Notes: a model not told the origin generated them from the sequence alone. Shown: positions 19,412-31,800, numbered from the stretch's first letter. The stretch: 43,553 nucleotides of DNA from Brachionus plicatilis (GCA_010279815.1 QEOQ01000038.1:54610-98162); one strand, 5' to 3'. Made by a program: numbers and translations.

Positions 19412-19657
19412 TTGACATTGACAAAAAAAAATCTAAAATTAGGTGGTAAAGGCAAAATTGTGGAGATCGATGAGAGCCATTGTGCCAAAGAAAAACACTC
19501 AAAAGGTACTTTTCAAAGTTATCCACATATGGAAACAATCACAATAAAAGAGAGTGGTTTTATGGCAAATGGCACCGATTCAGATCATGAAGAAAATTGT
19601 GAATCAGATTTTGAAGGCATTGTGAATTTTCATACAAAACTTCCAATACAAAAATAA
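19412..19657 (+). pseudogene. IS1595/Merlin-type transposase fragment
   Basis: L-K-L-G-G-K-G-K-I-V-E-I-D-E-S-H near residues 9-24 is the first catalytic Asp block of the ISXO2-like/IS1595 family used by Merlin transposons (usual G-G-P-G-K-I-V-E-I-D-E-S). The following residues depart from the family and the last 15 codons lie inside the inverted repeat 19616-19968, so the gene was broken by that rearrangement. Confidence 0.55.
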
Positions 19658-19968
19658 AAAAATTTACTAACTTTTGTTCAAAATGTCAAAAACTTATTCT
19701 GTAAATGAAACAAAGTGAAACAACTGTTGTTTCACCTTTTGCGGAAGTCTGCAAAATCTGTGCAAATTCTGCAAAATTGCACCCTATTTAAAAGTATTTA
19801 AAATAAAACGGAATTCATTTGCACAGATTTTGCAGACTTCCACAGTAGGTGAAACAAAAGTTGTTTCACTTTGTTTCATTTACAGAACAAGTTTTTGACA
19901 CCTAGAACAAAAGTTATATAATTTTTTTATTTCTGTATTGGAAGTTTTGTATGAAAATTCACAATGCC
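19616..19968. repeat. long inverted repeat, 152-bp arms
   Basis: Arms 19616-19767 and 19817-19968 are both 152 bp and differ at about 12 positions by eye, separated by 49 bp. Transcripts from either strand would fold into a long hairpin. Its left arm includes the end of the transposase-fragment ORF. Confidence 0.85.
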
Positions 19969-20029
19969 GATTTTGAAGAGGTTGGTGAGGCTATTTGCAA
20001 GCTTAGTCTAAATCCAACAAAAAAAATTT

Positions 20030-20158
20030 TCTAATGCAATTTACCTTGCTGTAAAAAAAGTTTTTAGCAAACATAAAAACCCAATAGCTTGCCCGGAGTG
20101 CGGGAAATTAATGAAAAAATGAGCGTGGTGTAAAGCAACTTATCGCAAAAATGCATAA
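20030..20158 (+). pseudogene. zinc-ribbon tail fragment
   Basis: Frame A-I-Y-L-A-V-K-K-V-F-S-K-H-K-N-P-I-A-C-P-E-C-G-K-L-M-K-K, an in-frame TGA where a Trp would fit, then A-W-C-K-A-T-Y-R-K-N-A. The K-N-P-I-A-C-x-x-C-G-x-x-M core recurs in the zinc-finger fragment at 29579-29821, so the two belong to one family of element-borne tails. Confidence 0.5.
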
Positions 20159-20468
20159 ATAATTTTTTTTATTGAATTTTTATAGTTTTAAAATAATATA
20201 TAAATTGGTCACGTAAATAAAAAAAAATGGTCATATAAATTTAATAACTGGTCACTTAAATAATAAAATTTTTAAAAAAAAATTCTTTATTTTAATAATA
20301 ATATTGCCTGGTCCTTGAGTATTTTAATAATACTCAAATTCTCGAAAAAAATAGGTAATTTTTTATTTTTTTTACTTAATTAGTGAATAAAATTAAAATA
20401 AAGTTATGGTTTAATTGAATTAGACTTTTTTCATCTTTTTTTGTGATTTTTTTTTATTTTTTGTGTTC

Positions 20469-20504
20469 TTTTTCTGGAATAAATATTATAAACTGAATTA
20501 GTTA
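20469..20504. repeat. 36-bp direct repeat, left copy
   Basis: Identical to 20843-20878 over all 36 bases (starts TTTTTCTGGAATAAA, ends GAATTAGTTA). The two copies bracket 338 bp, as a long target-site duplication would. Confidence 0.9.
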
Positions 20505-20842
20505 TATTTAGAAATTACGATTATTTTTTAAAAAAATATTTATTTTAAAAAACTTTCGAATAAAAATTAAATTGTCACGACGCGTTTCGACCAAATGGCC
20601 TTCTTCAGGTTTTAAGACTGAAAGAAAGAATAAAATTTAATAATAAAAAATTTTTTAATTAAAAAAGGAAAAAAAAAAAAAGGTAATATTTTACATAATA
20701 GAAATAATTGCTTTTCAAATTATTATTTAATTATTACAAAAATAGATAATTAGAATAAAATTAATACAATAAAAAATAGTTTTTGAAATTAATGTAAAAT
20801 TAATGTCGAATTTTCATAATTTTTCATAATTGAAATTCATAA
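20505..20842 (-). mobile_element. 338-bp insertion with hammerhead-like motif
   Basis: Non-coding, AT-rich, bounded by perfect 36-bp direct repeats. Near one end (minus-strand 3' side) it holds the only GC-rich block, a hammerhead-ribozyme-like core at 20574-20609. The adjoining segment TTATTCGAAAGT (20545-20570, minus) is repeated at 36721-36750. Features match small non-autonomous retroelements of the Penelope/retrozyme kind, which carry hammerheads; no protein is encoded. Confidence 0.55.
20574..20609 (-). ncRNA. hammerhead ribozyme-like motif
   Basis: Minus strand reads C-CTGAAGA, then GGCC-ATTT-GGTC, then GAAAC, then ACGCGT overlap and GTC. CUGANGA and GAAA are the two conserved core strands of hammerheads, with a 4-bp stem II between them (one extra A next to it). 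A GUC cleavage triplet follows a self-complementary ACGCGU, compatible with the very short stem III of Penelope-type hammerheads that act as dimers. Stem I is weak (GU/AC only). Activity is not shown. Confidence 0.4.
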
Positions 20843-20878
20843 TTTTTCTGGAATAAATATTATAAACTGAATTAGTTA
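20843..20878. repeat. 36-bp direct repeat, right copy
   Basis: Identical to 20469-20504. Confidence 0.9.
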
Positions 20879-22351
20879 ATTGTTTATTGATTGTGTTTAT
20901 TTTTACTAAAATAGTGAAGATTTTTACTTGATTTGTGGATAGATATTATATATGCTCTTTTTTATTTAGTTTAAATTAAACATAAGATGTTTATTATTTT
21001 AATTAAAAGAAAACAAATCTTTTCTTTTTCTAATTGACCTTTAATTGATTCTTCTAAAATCTTTATTTGAAAACTTAAAATACAAATTTAAAATCGACAT
21101 TTAGGTATCCAAATTATGACTTTAAATTATATTTTTATATTAATTAAAATATATGACGACGAAACAAAGTTAAATTTTGTATTGCAAAATTTCAAAATAT
21201 TGATTAAGAATTTTATTTACTTCAGATAAAAATTCATATAATTTTCTATCTAATTATAAATTAAACAAATAATGTTTAATAAAGTTAAGTCAATTATTAT
21301 TAAAAAATTGATAAAAAATACCTTTTTATTTAAGTCAAAAACTAAAAATTTTTGATTTAAAATTTACATTTGATCATGAACTTCAATTTACCTTAATAAT
21401 TGGTGTTTTTAAAACAAGATAAATATTAATTGGTTCAAAACATATTCTATGATCTTTTCGAATAAATGATCTAATTTTCCTGACAAGGTAAATATTTTTG
21501 GAAATGATAAATGTTATCGTTTTTTTTTATTATACGTAAATATCGATAATTACGTTATTACAAGTAAATTTTGAAATAAATAAAACCATCAATTTTTCCC
21601 GTTTTTTCTATTTTTCTCGTAATTAATTGAAATTAAAAAGATAAATATAGTAATAATCTGAAATAAATGAAATAAAGCGTAAATATTGATAAAAACTTTA
21701 TTAATTGGAGCAAATTGTATTTGATCCATTACATCTGGTTTCTATTAATATTTTGCCGTTCCAACCAAATATTGTAGCGACCATATTAATATTTGAGTCA
21801 AAAAAGGAATATTTGTGACTAAAAATAAAATCAAATTGCCAACTTAAAATATTTTAAAGAAATTTATAAGTTGACTTAAGAATTTTGATTTTCAAAAAAA
21901 TTCTGTTAAATGCAAAAATTTCAATTACATTTTACATACCTTGTATATTTGATAATAAATTAACTTGTAAAAAATTTTTTTGTTTTTTTTTTTATGTAAT
22001 TTATTTATTCATGCAACTTAAAAAAATTTGCAAGGGATTACTCTAAAATCAGATGAAAGAAAAAAAAAAGAACACATAATCAAGCATTTAATTATTGCAT
22101 TCATTTGGACCAGCTTAATTTATGAATTAATTTGCAATTAATTATTTTCCATACATGTATATTTCATCTCTCTTCTTTCTCTCTATTGTGCATTATGCTG
22201 ATGAATAATTTTTTAAGCAAAAAAACAAAATTTGCTTGCTTACAAAAAAATTAGCAAAAAAAGGAAAAAATTTTGTTTCAAAATAAATCTCTGTTTTTCT
22301 TGAAATCTGCCGGCCGGCCGGTCAACTAACCGCTCTTTCTGTCTAGAACAA
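20879..22351. other. AT-rich region upstream of ariadne-1
   Basis: No gene or repeat boundary recognised until 22310-22321, a perfect CCGGCCGGCCGG palindrome in otherwise AT-rich DNA. A pyrimidine-rich TTTCTGTCTAG acceptor-like site ends at 22346, five bases before the ariadne ATG, so a spliced 5' UTR exon further upstream is possible; no TATA box could be singled out from the AT background. Confidence 0.4.
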
Positions 22352-22894
22352 ATGGACGACAACCGAGCCAAGCGGGCCGTGTGCAAACACGAACCGGACG
22401 AGGAGGAGGACGACGACCACTTCTATCTGAACAACGACGACGACGACTACGACCAGGACGAGGACGACTACGACGAGTACATGGACGACGCCGACGACAC
22501 CGATCCGTCGAGCCAGGCCCGGCACGACCAGACGCCCTCTGTCGACATCCTCGGCCACAACTCGGCCGGTGTTCAAAGCTCTTCGTATCCGTCGTACAAT
22601 CCCAACCCCATGAGCACCAGCAACCAGCTGTCCAAGTCGCTGACCAAGCGGCAAGTCGAACTCGACGACGAGTTCAAGTACGAGATTTTGACACCTGATA
22701 AAATAGTCGAGTACATGGCCGAGTGTATCAAGGACGTGAACAGCGTCCTCGAGCTCAATCCCACCGTTACCCGCGCCCTCCTTCATCACTTTCGTTGGGA
22801 CAAGGAGAAATTGATGGAGCGCTTCTACGACAGTGATCAGGACAGGCTTTTCCGCGAGGCCCATGTTGTCAACCCCGCCCGGATAAACAAAAGA
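22352..22894 (+). CDS. ari-1: ariadne-1 coding exon 1
   Basis: 181 codons, acidic N-terminus and UBA-like domain ([13 protein letters not shown]). Donor AAAAGA/GTGAGA, phase 0. GAC/GAG repeats encode the Asp run; 37 of 60 bases at 22441-22500 are G or C. Confidence 0.93.
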
Positions 22895-25800
22895 GTGAGA
22901 CACTTTTTTTTTTTAATTTATTAAAATTAAATTTAATTAAAAATTTAAAAATTTTTTTTTTAATTTTTTTTATTTGAATTAAATTGAATCAAAATTAAAA
23001 AAAAATATTCCTTTGATAATTAAAATTAAATTTTTTTTTTTATTAAAATTAAATCAAATTGAATTGAAATTTTAAAAAAAAAATTTTTTAATTTATTAAA
23101 ATTTAATCAAATTGAATAAAAATTAAAAAAAAATATTTTTTTCTCTTCAAGGTTACCAGCACTCAGAGCCGATCTGGCCGCTCCAAGGACCACTGTTGCG
23201 AAATTTGTTTCTGCCAATATAGCGAAGATGTAAGCTCGATTGACTTTATTGCTGATTGATTTTCTAATTAATTATTTTTTTAAGAACATGTCCGGGCTGG
23301 AGTGTGGACACAAGTTTTGCAAATTGTGTTGGCGAGAGTACTTGACTACCAAAATTATCGACGAAGGAATGGGACAGGTAAATAGATTTTCTTTTCCATT
23401 GAATAAGGCTATTTATTTTTTACTGATATTAATATTTATTGGCATTTGAAGTAGTGTGCTATTTATTTAAGAAAAAAAAAACACTTCTTGGGTGATAGAA
23501 AAAAAGTATAAAAAATGAATAGATTGTAAATGAAAATAGAATTTATATGTGTCCATTATGAATAAGCTTGTATTATTTTAAATCACATGCTTAAGATTTA
23601 AATATTTAAAATTGGATAATACTGGGGCGTTGTGAAATTCAAGTGCAAATTGAGTCAAAAATTCTTCGTTTTTATTGATGAATTAAAGTTTAAGTTAATA
23701 AAATACAGTATGTCTAGAAAATTTGGAACACTTGTTTTTTGTTATGTTAGGTTTGTTTCTGGGAAGCCGTGTGGCAAAATAAAAAAAACAAAATAATTTT
23801 TTTTGTTTGCATTTTATTAAGGAAATTTTTTTTTATCAGAAAAGTACAATAACTAAGATAGAAAAAAAATCGAAATGAAAAAATCGTCAAAAAAAGAGAG
23901 GTTTATTTTTTATCAAAAAAAAAAATGTCTAAAAAATTTAGAACATAATATTTTTAACACAGTTGGTAAAAAGTTAACAGAGTTAGAAAAAAGAGTCCAA
24001 GTCCACACTTATTTTTATCAAATTTGCTAGATCAGGCTTTAAATCAAAAAATTTATATACTCTTGGGTTGTCTAATGTAATAGATTTGCCATATACAGTG
24101 GTGATTTCATATCAGTATTTTACGAAAAATTACGTAAAATACCGTAAATTAGCCAAAATTTACCACATTTTACGTAAATTAACGCAAAATCCGAAAAGTG
24201 AAAAATAAGTAATATACGAAAAATTACGTAAATTTTCAGAATTTTGAGATAATTTTGGTAAAATTTGGTAAAATTCAAAACGGCCAATTCATAATTCAAA
24301 ATTTTTTGAAAAAATGTCTTTTTTTTCCAAAAATCGAAAATTTAAGAAAGCTTTTTTTTTTCATAAATTGGTCAAAAAAATAGTTATTTTTAAATTGTTG
24401 TAAAAAAAAGCTTTCTTAAATTTTCGATTTTTGGAAAAAAAAGACATTTTTTCAAAAAATTTTGAATTATGAATTGGCCGTTTTGAATTTTACTAAATTT
24501 TACCAAAATTAACTCAAAATTCTGAAAATTTACGTAATTTTTAGAAAATAAAAAAAAAAGTCCGGACTTGGACTTGACTTGAGACTTGTGACTTTTAAAC
24601 AACTCTGATTTTTAACATTTAAAATGGTGGCCTTAGCTTTAATACACTAAGCGACACGTTTTGGCATAGATTCAATCATGTTCTTGACTATTTCACTTGG
24701 AACTTTCAACCATCCATCAAAAAAAAGGCTTTTTAGATGCTCTACTGATGCAATCTTTGTATTAACTATTTTGTGGTCTATACAGTATGTTGCAAAAGTT
24801 TAGAAATTAATTATTTTATATATCTAAATTTTTTTATGTATTGAATTTTAAAAATATTAGATTTCAAAAAAAAAAATAAAAGCACTATTTGAATTTTTTT
24901 TTCTCTTCAATTTGATATATCACACTCGACATTGAAATATAATTATCTTTTATAAATTTATAATCAGAAAACTTCCTCTAAAAATTAAAAAATAAAATTC
25001 GGTAAAAAAGTTTAGAAATCTTTTTTCAAAAGATAGACAAAAAAGATATAATTTGTGTAAACAGAGACTTAATTGGTCCAGAGTAATTTTCAGAATCTTT
25101 TTGTCTATCTTTTATGTTAAAAAGCGGTTTTCTGACTGCTGTATGAGACTCAAAACCTTTTTTTTGGAGATATCTCATTATAGTTTACTTACTTATCCTA
25201 ACCCCTTGAGTCTTAGAATTAAAATCAGTGGCTAGTTTTTGATAACTAGATGTAGGACCTTTTCTAATCTCTCTAAAAATATAATTTTCATCTCTAAAAG
25301 TTAGCTTCCGAGGTCTACCAGAACGGCTTCGATCAGAGACAGAACCAGTCTCTTAATATCATTTTTTAGTTGAAGGGACACATTTTGGAGATACAACTAA
25401 AAACTTGGCTATCTTTATCTCCACTTTTTAGCAGACCCACGATCTGCCATTTGGTCTATTGTAAATTGTTGTTAAATGATTTTAATGTCAAAAATTTATT
25501 GTCAAAAATTTTAATGTCAAAAATGAAATAAGAATTTTAATGTTAAAATATTTTAATGTCAAAAATGAAAAAAGAATTTAATGTTAAAATTTTCTGATGT
25601 TAAAAGCTATAGTCAATAAAGATTATTAAAAATTTGTATTTTTTGTAGATTTTATTAAAAAAATTAATTATGCAAGGACAAAAATAAAAAAAAAAAACAA
25701 AAATTAAATAATTAAATTGTTTTTCCAAAAATTCGGATGCTAATTGAATTTTAACTTTTTCTTTTATTTGACGCTTTTTTATCGTTTAAAAAAGTTAATT

Positions 25801-28800
25801 TTGTTCAAGTTTTAAGTAAATTTTGGACTACTCAATATTTTAAAGGGTAAAAATTAAATTTTTATCAAACGAATGCTGATTTCAAAACAATTTCGGACTC
25901 CTATTAATTCAAAGCTTTTTTTTTTAAGGAAGTGGTCAATTAGTCTTTTTTAATTAGGCAAATTAAAATAGAATAGCATCATTTTTTAACATTAGATTAT
26001 TATTTAAGATTTAACAATAATTTCCTTATTTAGCAAATAACATTTAATTCCTTATTTAATTTTTAACATTAGATTCCTTAATTAAGATTTGACATTAAAC
26101 TCACTGACATGTTCGCACTGACTAGTTTTTAATGACATGCATTCTCCTGCAAAATTGCAGAGTTTTTGCAGAGCCTTTTCTAATATTCAGCATGTATTTT
26201 GCATTATTTAGCATTTTGCAGAGAGATTTAATCAAATACCATTCATAAGTTATAAAAAATTACTTTTTGATCTGATTTTTTTGATCCTAAACTTCAAGAT
26301 GCCTAAAAACATTCATTGTTTTTTTAATGTTTTTTTTTTTAATACAAAATACAAATAAATAAATGAGGATTTGAGGAGTTTTTAAATTAAGCAGTTTAAG
26401 AGCAAAATTTACTCAAAATTAGAAAATATTTAAGAATTTATCAAAAAGATGTGAAAAAAGGGAGTAATGATTGTTAAAACCTTTTGAACCGGTCCAAAGC
26501 AGTCAACAAAGGCTTTTATATAGCATTGTATGACTGAACATTTTTTCTTAATGGCATTTTTCTAACAGTGTCTTTACTAACACTAACATTTGGAAACTTA
26601 GAACTAAAGTGAGATGCTAGTTGTCTATAGCTTTTTGTAGGATTGATACTGACCTTTTTAAAAATGCACGATTCATCTCAGGGTAAGCTTTCGAGGTCTA
26701 CCAGACCTTGGTAATTCTTTGGCCACCGAAGTCTTCTCATAATTACACTTTGTTGTAAACATGCATTTTATTGAGAGTCCTACTAAATCAGCTATTTCTT
26801 GTTAAGACTTTGTCTTATCCTATAACAGCTCAATTTTTTGTCATCTTTGTGGGAAGAAGATTAAAAAAACATATAAAATTTTAATCTTAAAAAACAAAAC
26901 ATAAAGAAAAAATTTAGATTTTAACTTTGTAAAAGAGTGAAGTAAAACATAAATTCGAACATAATTAATTTAAAATGTGACTAAAACATATACACTTTTT
27001 GCTAAATGTGAATAAAACATAAATGACTAAATAAATTATTCAAAAAGTGAATAAAACATATCGAAATAAAAATAAAAACTAACTTGAAATTATTTTGAAG
27101 AAAAGTGATTAAAACATAAACCTTTAATTTAGATATTTAATTTTTTTTTCAACCATGAAAAGAAAAACCTTTGTGCCTCAGTTACTTTTTTTACCCATTT
27201 TTATGGAAAAATCAACGAAATGGTACAGTCATGACTTAGACTTAAAAAAAAAAAATTTAAGTCATTGACTTGACTTAATATTTTTTTTTTTAAGTCAAGT
27301 CCAGACTTGTGCAAAAGTAAAAAAAAAGTCATTTTAAAGTCTTTTCAAAGTCAAGTCATTTGACTTTGAAAAATTATTATTTTTTAAATAAGTCTTTTGC
27401 CGTTCCATGTTGTTACTAAGGCGGCCATTTTTATTTCAAAGTTTTTGAAATGACTTTTTTAAAAAAGAAAAAATTCAAACTCAAGTCAAATGACTTGACT
27501 TGACTTTGACTTTCTGACTTTTGAAACAACTCTGTTCAAGTCAATGATTTAATTAATCCATATTTGATACCAATAAAGTAGTTGCTTCCAAATTCCTGGC
27601 TGTTAATCTTGATCTAAGTGGTCTGTTAATGTAACCAGATTTAGAAAAAAAAATTCTTTCAACTGGTCCTGATGAAGCAGGTATTGATAAAAATTTTTGT
27701 GCAAGACATAACTTTGACTTAAAACTGTGATTTATAAACAAGTCTGGTACAACTCAATTAAATCACCAATTTTAAAGCCAAAAATGATTAATGAGTTGTA
27801 AAAAGTGCATAAAAAAAGACATTCCAAACATTGTGTGACAAAAAAAAATTTCCAGGGATTGTCAAGATGTGGTTAAATTTTAGTACAAAATGAATATTTT
27901 ATACTTAATAGACTATTTTTTTTCATAAATTTTATCCAAGTATTTTTAAAAAGAGTTTTGGAGTAGTTGGAAGTTTTTTTTTCGACATTTTATTTATTAA
28001 AAGAAAGCTAAAAAAAATATTCAATTAGATGATATAGTCTGTATTAAATGATAATCGATTTTTATTTCAAATTTTCACTACTTAAAAATTTTTTGATTAT
28101 TATTTTTGTAATGTTCTAAATTTTCTAGACAAAGTTTATAGTCAAACGGGGTAAAACCGTGAATTCTTTTATTTGATCTCTAATTGGTAGTAATTTTTTT
28201 AATTCGAAAAATATATAATAATAAACGAGAATATGTCTTAAATTTATATAAAAAACTTACTATTTAAAATAAAGGTTTAAAAGTAATAGTTAAAATAAAA
28301 AAAATGTTTCATAAACCCTTACATTGGGGTATATCCGTGAATTACAAAAATTCAAATTTTCAAAAAAAAAAATGAAAAAAAATTATCTTCACTAGTCATA
28401 ACATCAAAAAATAATTTATATAAAAAAAAATAAAAAATCCAAAAACCTTTATATTTGGAAGGGTTGATTGAATATTGATAGAAACATTACTAAATGTTAA
28501 GCTTTTTTAACTTTTTTTTTTGAATTAATAGAACTTTTTTTTATTTTAAAATTTTAAAATTTTTCAAAATTTTCATTTTATTTTAAAATTAAAAAAAAAA
28601 TTTTGCTTTGCTATAAGTTTTTTTGCTCCAAATATTGTACACAAAATTTTAAATAAACTAAATTTATCATTTTTATCTCTTTTTGGTTATAAGTCGAAGT
28701 AGACTGCAAAGCTAATGAAAAAAATTTTTACTATGTTAATAAAGAAAATAAAATTAATATTGATTTTTTCTATTTATCAAAAGACATATTTTTTATTTTT

Positions 28801-31800
28801 TTTTGTTTGTAAATTTTTTACAAAAGTTGTTTCACTGTTACATATAAAGACTAAGTTTTTGCAATTAAAAATAAAATCAAGATAAAATAAAATAAAAATG
28901 TAAAGAAAGAATAATATTAAATTAAAATAAGTTAAAATATAATAAAAAGACAATTAAAATTGATAAATTGTAAGAGGGGACATGTGCAAAGTGTTTAAGT
29001 ATTGAACAATTCAGGAATAGTAAGATAGCATTTTTATATTTTTACATTTTTGAGAGAAGAAAAAAAAATCTCAAAATCAAAAAATCTAATATATTTTTAT
29101 TCAAGAAAAGTAATGATAAATTCGCAATTACTTAAAAAGGAGTTTTAGAAAAAATTTTAATGAAAAAACCAAGGATAATTTTTTGAAAATCCCTTTTAAT
29201 TAATTGCGAATTTGAATACCTCTAAAATAAATTATTTTTTTTACAATTCCTAAAAAATCATTATTTCTAGGTTTTCAAGTATGCAGATTAATATTTTAAA
29301 AACGGTAAAAAAATATTTTTTTTTGGGTCTCCTCGGTAGTGTTATCAACTGATAACATAAGATGTTATCAAATATTGAGCAACCGATTATGTTATCAAGG
29401 TGATAACAACTTTTGTTATCAAATGATTTTGTTATCAGAAATTTAATATAAATTAATATTAAAAAAAAAGCGTTATCAACAAACTTATTATGTTATCAAA
29501 AAAATTTAAATTTATTAAAAAAGTTTCCGAGTCCAAGTCATTATTAAATTAATCTTAAGACAAAAAATACATTTTATTTTATTTATGCTTTCTTGCCATG
29601 TGAATTTGTATTCCCCTTTCACCATTCATAAACTGACCACACAATTCACATGCAATCGGATTTTTTTTGTTGCTGAGTATCTTTTTTATTACTTGCATCT
29701 GATCATCAAAACTTTTAAGTTGCTCCAATGATTTGATCTCACATAAAATTGCTTTCTTTTTGACATTGGATATTTTAAATTTGCTTAGTAAATTTAAATC
29801 ATTGAAAAAACTATTTTTTTTTCAATTATAACTAAACATTATGTCATCAAAACATATCTTGTTATCACAAATATAAATCACAAAATTTTTTTTGTTATCA
29901 AGTGTACAAATTTGTTATCAAATACAGAATATTATAATTATTTAAAAATGTAACCCTCTTGTCAAATCACCACTGTACTATAGGGTTGTTAACATTCAAA
30001 TTTTTTAAATTTTGGAATAATATTTTCTCTTTTCTTTTATAACTTTTAAAAGAAAAATTGAAATTTATGTTATGTATTATAACATTTGGAAGAGGATAGG
30101 AAATCTTATTTTGAAAATTTAAATTTAGTTATTTTGGTTTTCAAAAGGAACTATTATAATTGAAAGAGATTATAAAAATTAAATCGAATTTTTTGAAATA
30201 AATTAAATTGTAAAAAATTGTTTTAACAATTAAAAAAAAAATATTTTCACTCTTAAATACTACACGCAAAAATTATTATCGTTTCATTCAAACGTTTTGA
30301 ATGCATTCATGTGCATATTTTTGTTTATCATTTTTCATTAATTATTAATTCAATAAATTTTTATGACTCTAAAAAAAAGTGAAATTAATTTAAACAAAAA
30401 AAACAAATTTAACCTTATTCAAAAATTTATTAGAAACATTAATTTAGTTCTTAACCAGGTTATGTGAATAAGTAAATATTTATACTTAATATTTGAGTTT
30501 TTTTGCAAGTAGACTTAATTACTTAAAAACTAAGATCTATGTTTAGTTTATGATCTAAAAATGTTTTAATAGGCCGGCAATCATTTGTGTGTTTGATTTT
30601 CAATTTTTTAAATTTAAAATTAAAAAAGTTTTATCCATAACTATTGAAAGATCAATTTACAGTAAAAATTCGGTTTAAGAGAACAAAAAAAATAAAATTT
30701 TTGTTGTCTCTTATACCGATAATTCTCCTAAATAGATAATGTTTGTTGACCGTAAAAGTGTCTCATCTGGGAAATTAAAAGATAGGATTTTTTGTGATAA
30801 TATTTTATTTAAAAAAGGCAAATTTATCATTCAAATTATAAAAAAGAAAAAAAAAATTTAATTAAAATCAAGTCGTCCTGGAACAATTGAAATTAAACTA
30901 GTTGATATTACTGAAATCGATTGAAATTTTATTTGTTTCAAAAGCTCAATCAATTTCATTTTATAGGATAGTGATCAAGGATTTTTGGTTCCTTTGATTA
31001 AAGGGGCAGGATGTTGTTTAGAAGGTAAAGTTAAATTACATACAAATAAGATGAAATGATTTGATAATTTTTATGTCAAATTTTTTATCAATTTTTAATT
31101 ATACCGGAAGTAAATTTCGTAATTAAAAGCCGACAAAAAAAAATAGAAAAAAGACAAAAATCGTGCCATTATTATTTTTCAAAATTCTCTTATATCGATA
31201 TTCTCTTAAACAGATATCTCTTATACCGAATATTTACTGTACCATCAAAAAAAAGAATAGCGCCAATAATTTTAATGAATTTCAACTTTGATCGTCAGTT
31301 CTTAGATAAACGGTTTGAAATATTATATTACCCATCACCATAAAGATATAAAGACTATGTCAAACCCTATTTTATGTTAAAACTAATTTGGTAGACTAAT
31401 TTTATAAAAAAGAATTTATCACATGATTTTGTTAGGGAGGTATTTAATCCATCTCTAAAATTACTTAATCGATCACTAATATTTTTCTATCTCTTATTTT
31501 ACTAAATACTCTTAACTTATATTTATTAATCTGTCTCCTAAATTAAATAAAATAGCAACTAATTTTACTTAAAGTATCTCTTATTTTTATTTATTAAATT
31601 GATTTAAAAAAAAAGAATTATAAAAAATTTCAAAAAATTTCAAATAAAATAATATCTTATAAGTTTTTTCTTGGTCTACCTCTACCTCTCTTTAATGGAG
31701 CTTCTACTTTCTTACTTATATCACTGATGCTTGCACTACTTTTTCAGCTTCCTTATCAATTGTTTTTTTGTTCTTTTTTGTTGGTATAACTGTTTCTTGT

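Larger units (their letters stand above)
19189..20290. mobile_element. TGGTCAC-array element carrying transposase fragments
   Basis: The left end starts GGGTCTTGCCTG and holds six or more TGGTCAC / GTGACCA units (19205-19370). The right end has TGGTCACGTAAATA, TGGTCATATAAATT and TGGTCACTTAAATA (20205-20260). Inside are an IS1595-like transposase piece (19412-19657), a 152-bp-arm inverted repeat (19616-19968) and a zinc-ribbon piece (20030-20158). The right border is uncertain. Confidence 0.5.
23706..28138. mobile_element. Tc1-like element, heavily interrupted
   Basis: Left end CAGTATGTCTAGAAAATTTG next to a TA, right end (other strand) with TGTCTAGAAAATTTAGAACA: the shared TGTCTAGAAAATTTnGAACA matches at 20 of 21 positions. 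Minus-strand Tc1 transposase relics lie inside. A further internal copy of the end is at 23927. Pairing of these two ends is an inference because of the many nested insertions. Confidence 0.45.

Noticed and set aside
22343..22903. 186-codon open frame antisense to ariadne exon 1
   Set aside because: Val/Leu-rich translation produced by the complement of GAC/GAG repeats; the plus strand is a clear ariadne N-terminus.
29325..29956. Right border of the TGTTATCA element at AACCC (29956)
   Set aside because: The 9 bases after it do not match the 9 before 29325, so a Mutator-type duplication is not supported.
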